Source: Ruminococcaceae bacterium UBA4306
GTDB taxonomy: Bacteria > Bacillota > Clostridia > Oscillospirales > Acutalibacteraceae
NCBI GenBank assembly: GCA_002394725.1
Contig: DGUQ01000018.1
Span: forward strand, 5,195 to 15,055
Reading direction: 5' to 3'
DNA length: 9,861 nucleotides
The position numbers and the translations under genes were made by a program. The notes under the pieces are model-generated. The model ran no database searches. It was not told the origin of the DNA and saw only the letters and a list, made by a program, of their open reading frames with translations. Positions 5,901 through 9,861 of the stretch are shown one piece after another. How positions within the stretch are numbered: the first letter of the stretch is position 1; each line of letters starts with the position of its first letter.

Positions 5901-8087
5901 TCAAATCTTAACGATGTCGAGCTGCATGGCAGGATAATCGCCCGTCAGTCTGGGGAAGGTATATCCGCCCTGCATCAGCGCCGAGCCGAGCACCTCGAAC
6001 TCGCCGTTGACCGAGTAGATCTCATCGGGCAGCAGACCCTTCAGATTGACATGCACGGGCGCGGAATTCGCCAAAGGATTGGTGACGACGATGTTCAGCA
6101 CACTGCGGCTCTGATCGGGGCTGACGAACTGCCACGCCATATAATGCGCGCTGTCGCTGAGCTTGCTCAGTCGATAGAGCTTGCCGTCATGCACGATCGG
6201 CTCGATCTCCTTGAAGCGCTTGATCTGCTCCTTGATCTCCTCACAGTCCTCCTCGGATAAGAGGGACAGGTCGAGCTCATAGCCGAAGGTGCCCGACATC
6301 GCGACGATGCCGCGTGTGCTCAGAGGCGTTTTGCGGCCGGTCTGGTGGTTGGGCGAAGCGCTGACATGAGCGCCGACGGTGCTCGCCGGATAGCCGAAGG
6401 AGGTGCCGTACTGGATCGTCAGTCGGGAGATCGCGTCGGTGTTGTCGGAGCACCAGATCTGCGGCGAATAATAGAGCATGCCCGCGTCAAAGCGTCCGCC
6501 GCCGCCGGCGCAGCCCTCAAAGAGCACATGCGGAAATGCCTTGGTCAGTCTCTCATACAGGCGATACAGGCTCAGATAATAGCGGTGCGCGACCTCTCCC
6601 TGCCGCGGCGAGGGGGTCGAATGAGAATAGACGTCGGCAAGAGGACGGTTGAAGTCCCACTTGATATAGGTGATATTGTATTTTTCGAGCAGACCCGAGA
6701 TTGTTTGGAACAGGTATTCGTGAACCTCCCTGCGTGAGAGGTCGAGCGCCAGCTGGTTGCGCGCCATCATCGGCGCGCGGTTGGGCGCGGTCAACGCCCA
6801 GTCGGGATGGGCGCGGTAAAGGTCGGAGTCCTCGTTGACCATCTCCGGCTCGATCCAGAGTCCGAACCGAAGTCCCATATCGTTGATCTTTGCGATCAGG
6901 CTCTCCAGTCCGTTCGGGAGCTTCTTTGTATCGGGGATCCAGTCGCCCAGACCGGCGTTATCATCGTTGCGGTTCTTGAACCAGCCGTCATCGAGAACGA
7001 ACATCTCGATCCCGAGCTCTTTTGCTTTTTCGGCGATCGAGAGCAGCTTTTCCTCATTAAAATCAAAATAGGTCGCTTCCCAGTTGTTGATCAGCACGGG
7101 ACGATGACTGAGCTTGTACTCACCGCGGACAACATTGTTGCGGATCACACGATGATAGTTGTGCGACAGCTCTGTCAAGCCATCGGCGCAGGTGAGGATG
7201 ACCTCGGGTGTGAAGAAGGACGCCTCCGACGCGAGCTCCCAGCGGAAACGGTCGTCGCTCAGACCCGTGACCACTCGGACGCAGTCAAACTGATCCAGCT
7301 CGACCTCGGTTTTATGGTTGCCCGAGTACATCAGCATCACGCCGTAGCAGACGCCGCTGTCCTCGGTAGCCTCTCTGTCACACAGGATGACGAAGGGATT
7401 GTGTTGATGGCTCGACATCCCTCTGCCCGACGAGATCGAGTGTACGCCGTGGAAGAGCGGCACGCGCTCGGGCTGACGCTCCATGCAATGTCTTCCGTGG
7501 AAATGGATCATATCCCACTCGCCGAAGGGCAGCTCCAGACACATGGAGCACGCCTTTCTCAGCCAGACGATCTCATAGCCTGCGTTGATGATCTCGGCGG
7601 CACGCGTGATGATATCCAGCTCCTCGAACACGCCGTAATACAGCTTGATGCGGATATTGGCAGGCTTGTCGATCAGGGTGACGATCAAGGTCTGGGCGAT
7701 CTGACCGCTGTCATAAACGGAGGGCAGTCCGGGGATCGCATACTTGCCGTCCACTATCTCATGCTCTTCATAGCGGAACTCCGCGCAGCGGCTGCCGTCG
7801 GAGCATGAGGCGCGGATACTGGTCACGCGGAAATCGCCTACGCCGAAGGAGGTGTACTCCTGCGACATGGAATCCAGCGAATAGGCTCGGTTCTGGCGCA
7901 TATCGTATGGGTTGCCGGAGAAGCCGTGATCGTAAATACGGAACGGATAGGACATATCGTTCTGCCCGAGCTTGGGACCATAGTACAAATGCTGCAAATA
8001 GCCCAGCTCATCGATCTTCATCTGATAAGCGGTATTCTTGGTTTCTAAGATCAGCTGCTTGGTTTCTTCGATATAACGGATACTCAT
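5901..8087 (-). CDS. aga: Alpha-galactosidase, GH36 (cytoplasmic)
   Basis: Retaining alpha-galactosidase of 728 residues that releases terminal alpha-1,6-galactose from melibiose, raffinose and stachyose. The layout is that of bacterial GH36: an N-terminal beta-sandwich (about 1-330), a TIM barrel from NNWEATYFDF (334-343), and a C-terminal beta domain (about 630-728). Visible motifs are LDDGWF (365-370), WIEPEMV (411-417), KWDFNRP (476-482) with nucleophile Asp478, CAGGGGRFD (526-534), and CSDNTDA (546-552) with acid/base Asp548. These positions agree with Geobacillus AgaA numbering as I recall it. No signal peptide or membrane segment is seen, so the substrate must be imported whole. The ATG at 8087-8085 has AGGAG (8099-8095) upstream; a longer frame to 8165 would run back into the regulator gene. 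It starts 19 bases after the araC-type gene. Specificity among RFOs cannot be read from sequence alone. Confidence 0.96.
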   Translation of the reverse strand: MSIRYIEETKQLILETKNTAYQMKIDELGYLQHLYYGPKLGQNDMSYPFRIYDHGFSGNPYDMRQNRAYSLDSMSQEYTSFGVGDFRVTSIRASCSDGSRCAEFRYEEHEIVDGKYAIPGLPSVYDSGQIAQTLIVTLIDKPANIRIKLYYGVFEELDIITRAAEIINAGYEIVWLRKACSMCLELPFGEWDMIHFHGRHCMERQPERVPLFHGVHSISSGRGMSSHQHNPFVILCDREATEDSGVCYGVMLMYSGNHKTEVELDQFDCVRVVTGLSDDRFRWELASEASFFTPEVILTCADGLTELSHNYHRVIRNNVVRGEYKLSHRPVLINNWEATYFDFNEEKLLSIAEKAKELGIEMFVLDDGWFKNRNDDNAGLGDWIPDTKKLPNGLESLIAKINDMGLRFGLWIEPEMVNEDSDLYRAHPDWALTAPNRAPMMARNQLALDLSRREVHEYLFQTISGLLEKYNITYIKWDFNRPLADVYSHSTPSPRQGEVAHRYYLSLYRLYERLTKAFPHVLFEGCAGGGGRFDAGMLYYSPQIWCSDNTDAISRLTIQYGTSFGYPASTVGAHVSASPNHQTGRKTPLSTRGIVAMSGTFGYELDLSLLSEEDCEEIKEQIKRFKEIEPIVHDGKLYRLSKLSDSAHYMAWQFVSPDQSRSVLNIVVTNPLANSAPVHVNLKGLLPDEIYSVNGEFEVLGSALMQGGYTFPRLTGDYPAMQLDIVKI

Positions 8088-8106
8088 GCGGATAACTCCT
8101 TTGTTA

Positions 8107-9018
8107 TTATGGATTTGACTCGTTGGGAGCGTTGGAGGGATTCCGCCGTGTTCGGCGGTACTCACGGGGGCTGACGCCGTAGAAGCTCTTGAAGGTCTTG
8201 GAGAAGGTCAGCGGATTATCATAGCCGATCTGCCGTGAGATCTCCTGGATCGGGTTCTCGGTCTCCTCGAGCAGCTTGCACGCCTGATTGAGCTTGCACT
8301 GCATCAGGTACTCCTGCGGAGATACCACCATCTTCGCCTTGAATAAATTGGTCAGATAGCTGCGATGCAGACCGACATATTTCGCGACGTCGCCGATCTT
8401 TGCGGTCGCGTAATTGCCGCGGATGAAATCGGCGGCATAAGTGACATAATCATCGGTGGGATATTGGTGCGTTTTGCGGATGTGCTTCTCGGATTCGTAA
8501 TTGGAGTGCACAGCCGTGCTGATGAATTCGAGCAGATGTCCGGTACGGGAGTAGACGTTGGAGGGGGTCAGCTCCGCCTGATCCAGCACCTTGGATACGA
8601 TGGAATAGAAGTGGCGCGTATCCACATGACAATCCAAAACGTTGACCCCTTTGACAAAGCCGGTTTCTTCCACGCATTTCTGCGCGATATTGCCGTCGAA
8701 CGCCATCCAGCAATAGACCCACGGATCATCGGCGTCCGCCTTGTACCATGTATCCTCGCCGGGCTTTGTCATGAACATCTGACCAAAGTGCAGATCCGTT
8801 TCTTTTCCGTTGACGGACAGCTTCCCCTTGCCCTGCATGATCACATGCAAATGGTAGCCGGGTCTGTCTGTCGTATGGAAATAATAATCGGGCAGACAGT
8901 GCTCGACGCCGCACAGCATCAGATAAAGATCATCGGTGATACGTTTTTTATAAACCAGGCATCTCACCTTTGGGGTCACATACAACCCCGGCTCTCCGTA
9001 AACGGAATCATTGTGCAT
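8107..9018 (-). CDS. AraC-family transcriptional regulator with cupin sensor domain
   Basis: DNA-binding regulator of 303 residues. The N-terminal half (about 20-110) is the AraC-type cupin sensor, with YHLHVIMQGKGKLSVNG (55-71) and the FMTKPGEDTWYKADADDPW stretch (82-100). The C-terminal HTH_18 region has the first helix-turn-helix near KIGDVAKYVGLHRSYLTNLF (207-226) and the second near PIQEISRQIGYDNPLTFSKTF (256-276), and ends in the family signature GVSPREYRR (281-289). The ATG at 9018-9016 has AAGGTGATC (9029-9021) upstream. Being first in the operon and 19 bases from the alpha-galactosidase, it most likely activates this operon and controls itself, as RafR/MsmR/MelR-type regulators do. 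The likely inducer is an alpha-galactoside such as melibiose or raffinose; that is inference from context. The upstream inverted repeat is a candidate binding site. Confidence 0.93.
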   Translation of the reverse strand: MHNDSVYGEPGLYVTPKVRCLVYKKRITDDLYLMLCGVEHCLPDYYFHTTDRPGYHLHVIMQGKGKLSVNGKETDLHFGQMFMTKPGEDTWYKADADDPWVYCWMAFDGNIAQKCVEETGFVKGVNVLDCHVDTRHFYSIVSKVLDQAELTPSNVYSRTGHLLEFISTAVHSNYESEKHIRKTHQYPTDDYVTYAADFIRGNYATAKIGDVAKYVGLHRSYLTNLFKAKMVVSPQEYLMQCKLNQACKLLEETENPIQEISRQIGYDNPLTFSKTFKSFYGVSPREYRRTRRNPSNAPNESNP

Positions 9019-9082
9019 GGGATCACCTTCTTTGCTTATTCTTTCGACCGCGACAACGTAGCTGTGTCGGGCTCATTAAGAT

Positions 9083-9111
9083 ATTATCGTACGCAAACAC
9101 TGATGAAAACC
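9083..9111 (-). promoter_or_regulatory. Candidate sigma-A promoter of the catabolic operon
   Basis: On the minus strand a GATAAT -10 box (9088-9083) stands 17 bases after the hexamer GGTTTT (9111-9106), which is a poor -35 box. A TAATAT box (9086-9081) overlaps as an alternative -10. A start near 9076 would give a 5' leader of about 57 bases before the araC-type ATG. The weak -35, lying inside the proximal arm of the inverted repeat, fits a promoter that depends on an activator. The call rests on position and a fair -10 match only. Confidence 0.4.
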
Positions 9112-9169
9112 GAGCCGCATAAAGCAATAATAAAAGAGATAATCAGCGAATGCCGCTCGGTTTTGATCA
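9101..9169. repeat. Long interrupted inverted repeat upstream of the araC-type gene; candidate operator
   Basis: Arms at 9101-9120 (core AAAACCGAGCCGCAT, 9106-9120) and 9150-9169 (core ATGCCGCTCGGTTTT, 9150-9164) match as reverse complements at 18 of 20 positions, separated by 29 AT-rich bases. The proximal arm covers the -35 position of the only promoter candidate before the regulator, as activator sites of AraC-type proteins often do. Because it lies upstream of the predicted transcription start, it should act as DNA rather than in the operon mRNA. A transcript entering from the right could also fold it, with a large loop. Confidence 0.55.
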
Positions 9170-9213
9170 ATGTTCGGTTATTTTATGAGCCGTATTCCCT
9201 CATTCAATGCAGA

Positions 9214-9246
9214 AAGCCGGGGGTATCCTGAGGATACCTCCGGCTT
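9214..9246 (-). terminator. Probable terminator hairpin after the ABC permease gene
   Basis: Two 15-base arms, 9214-9228 (AAGCCGGGGGTATCC) and 9232-9246 (GGATACCTCCGGCTT), pair at 14 of 15 positions around a TGA/TCA loop. The hairpin begins 45 bases after the permease stop. Read on the minus strand the 3' arm runs into GGCTTTCTGC, a weak U tract, and there is one A-C mismatch; on the plus strand that pair is a G-U wobble. It may be an intrinsic terminator or an RNA-stabilising 3' stem that lets some readthrough into the araC operon. Confidence 0.6.
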
Positions 9247-9291
9247 ATACAATTCATATTAAGGTTCCTCTGCAGTGGAGTGAGATCGACC

Positions 9292-9861
9292 TTACAGCTT
9301 GCCGCCCGAGGTAGCGATACCTTCTACAAATTGCTTCTGGAAAATAACGTAGATCACGATCATCGGAACAACCGCCAGAACAGCCGCCGCCATCATGGTG
9401 GGATAGTCGCTGCTGAACTGACCCTGCATCTTAGCAAGACCTGCCGACAGCGTGGTGGTCTCAGCCTTGGTGCAGACGATCATCGGCCACATCAGGTCCT
9501 TGAACGCGAACAATGCGGTAAAGATACCTAAGGAAACCATGGAAGAACGGGTCAGCGGCATCATGATACGCAGAAAGCGCTGACCGATGTTACAGCCGTC
9601 GATATCGGCGGCCTCCTCCAGATCCTTGGGGAGTCCCTCGTAGCCCGTCTTGAGCAGGTAGGTACCGAACGCGGTAACGATACCGGGGAATACCAGACCC
9701 GTGATGGTATTGAGCAATCCGAGTCCGGAAACCATCAGATACTGAGGGATGATGAAGATCTGCGCGGGGATCATCATCTGTACAAGCACCAGAGCGAAGA
9801 AGAAGTTCTTGCCCGGGAATTTCAGTCGTCCGAACGCATAGCCTGCCATGGTGGCGGTCAG
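9292..9861 (-). CDS. Carbohydrate ABC transporter permease (MalG/MsmG type), C-terminal part
   Basis: Partial gene: 189 codons and the TAA stop are visible, and the 5' end lies past the right edge. It is an inner-membrane permease of the CUT1 sugar ABC transporter family. The first visible residues, LTATMAGYAFGRLKFPGK, match the segment after the first membrane helices of MalG-type proteins. Hydrophobic segments follow near visible residues 20-45, 52-71, 106-130 and 155-175. The EAA loop that contacts the ATPase is EEAADIDGCNIGQRFLRIM (82-100), with the conserved Glu-Ala-Ala and Gly. The C terminus (QKQFVEGIATSGGKL) is the usual 'FVxGLTxGAVK' ending. About 90 N-terminal residues should be missing. 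Such permeases are normally last in a binding-protein, permease, permease operon; the hairpin just downstream fits that. Neighbouring genes suggest an RFO or multiple-sugar importer (MsmEFG/RafEFG-like). Confidence 0.93.
   Translation of the reverse strand: MTATMAGYAFGRLKFPGKNFFFALVLVQMMIPAQIFIIPQYLMVSGLGLLNTITGLVFPGIVTAFGTYLLKTGYEGLPKDLEEAADIDGCNIGQRFLRIMMPLTRSSMVSLGIFTALFAFKDLMWPMIVCTKAETTTLSAGLAKMQGQFSSDYPTMMAAAVLAVVPMIVIYVIFQKQFVEGIATSGGKL

Noticed and set aside
6807..7808. Long plus-strand open frame of 333 codons
   Set aside because: It is antisense to the alpha-galactosidase, with no recognisable domain; its length is explained by codon bias on the real strand.
8088..8165. Upstream extension of the alpha-galactosidase by 26 codons
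   Set aside because: It overlaps the end of the regulator gene, and the ATG at 8087 has AGGAG at proper spacing and gives a GH36-typical N terminus.
9101..9116. Possible catabolite-repression (cre) site in TGATGAAAACCGAGCC
   Set aside because: The centre reads CCG rather than the NCGN core with symmetric TGWAA/WWNCA flanks, so the match is poor.
9101..9169. The inverted repeat as an intrinsic terminator
   Set aside because: The loop would be 29 bases and only four U residues end the stem, which themselves pair with the A run; a more compact hairpin at 9214-9246 already serves the permease gene. An operator role was preferred, though not proven.
8365..9231. Plus-strand open frame of 288 codons reaching into the araC promoter region
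   Set aside because: Most of it is the antisense of the AraC-type gene, and the rest reads through the inverted repeat; no domain or ribosome binding site supports it.

Overview
This window looks like a raffinose-family oligosaccharide (RFO: melibiose, raffinose, stachyose) and sucrose utilisation locus from a Gram-positive anaerobe. It is probably a Clostridia/Oscillospirales-type gut bacterium. The reasons are the family-2 GalT, the divergent GHMP signature in GalK (GRSEIGGNHTDHQ), a YesL/DUF624 protein, an MsmG/MalG-type ABC permease, and strong AGGAGG-like ribosome binding sites. The taxonomic assignment is inferred from gene types only.

Every gene I support lies on the minus strand, so the locus reads from right to left. 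At the right edge is the 3' part of a carbohydrate ABC transporter permease (9292-9861, 5' end outside the window). A 273-base gap follows (9019-9291). It holds a hairpin that probably ends the transporter operon (9214-9246), then a long inverted repeat (9101-9169) that overlaps the -35 region of a weak promoter. The catabolic operon follows: an AraC-family regulator (8107-9018), a cytoplasmic GH36 alpha-galactosidase (5901-8087), a membrane-tethered protein of unknown function with a faintly solute-binding-like ectodomain (5097-5786), a YesL/DUF624 membrane protein (4296-5093), galactokinase (3002-4285), galactose-1-phosphate uridylyltransferase (1458-2966), fructokinase (494-1441), and the first 165 codons of a GH13 amylosucrase-like enzyme that runs off the left edge (1-497). 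Spacing is tight: gaps of 19, 114, 3, 10, 35 and 16 bases, and a 4-base ATGA overlap. No obvious internal terminator was seen, so one polycistronic mRNA is likely.

The chemistry fits together. The ABC system imports the intact oligosaccharide. The GH36 enzyme, which has no signal peptide, removes galactose inside the cell. GalK and GalT carry galactose into glucose-1-phosphate by the Leloir route; galE is not seen in this window. The remaining sucrose is split by the amylosucrase-like enzyme, which in its family transfers glucose to a glucan and releases fructose. ScrK phosphorylates that fructose. The least understood part is the pair of membrane proteins between the alpha-galactosidase and galK.

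No tRNA, rRNA, CRISPR array, insertion sequence or prophage gene was recognised. Long open frames on the plus strand are antisense shadows of the real genes.
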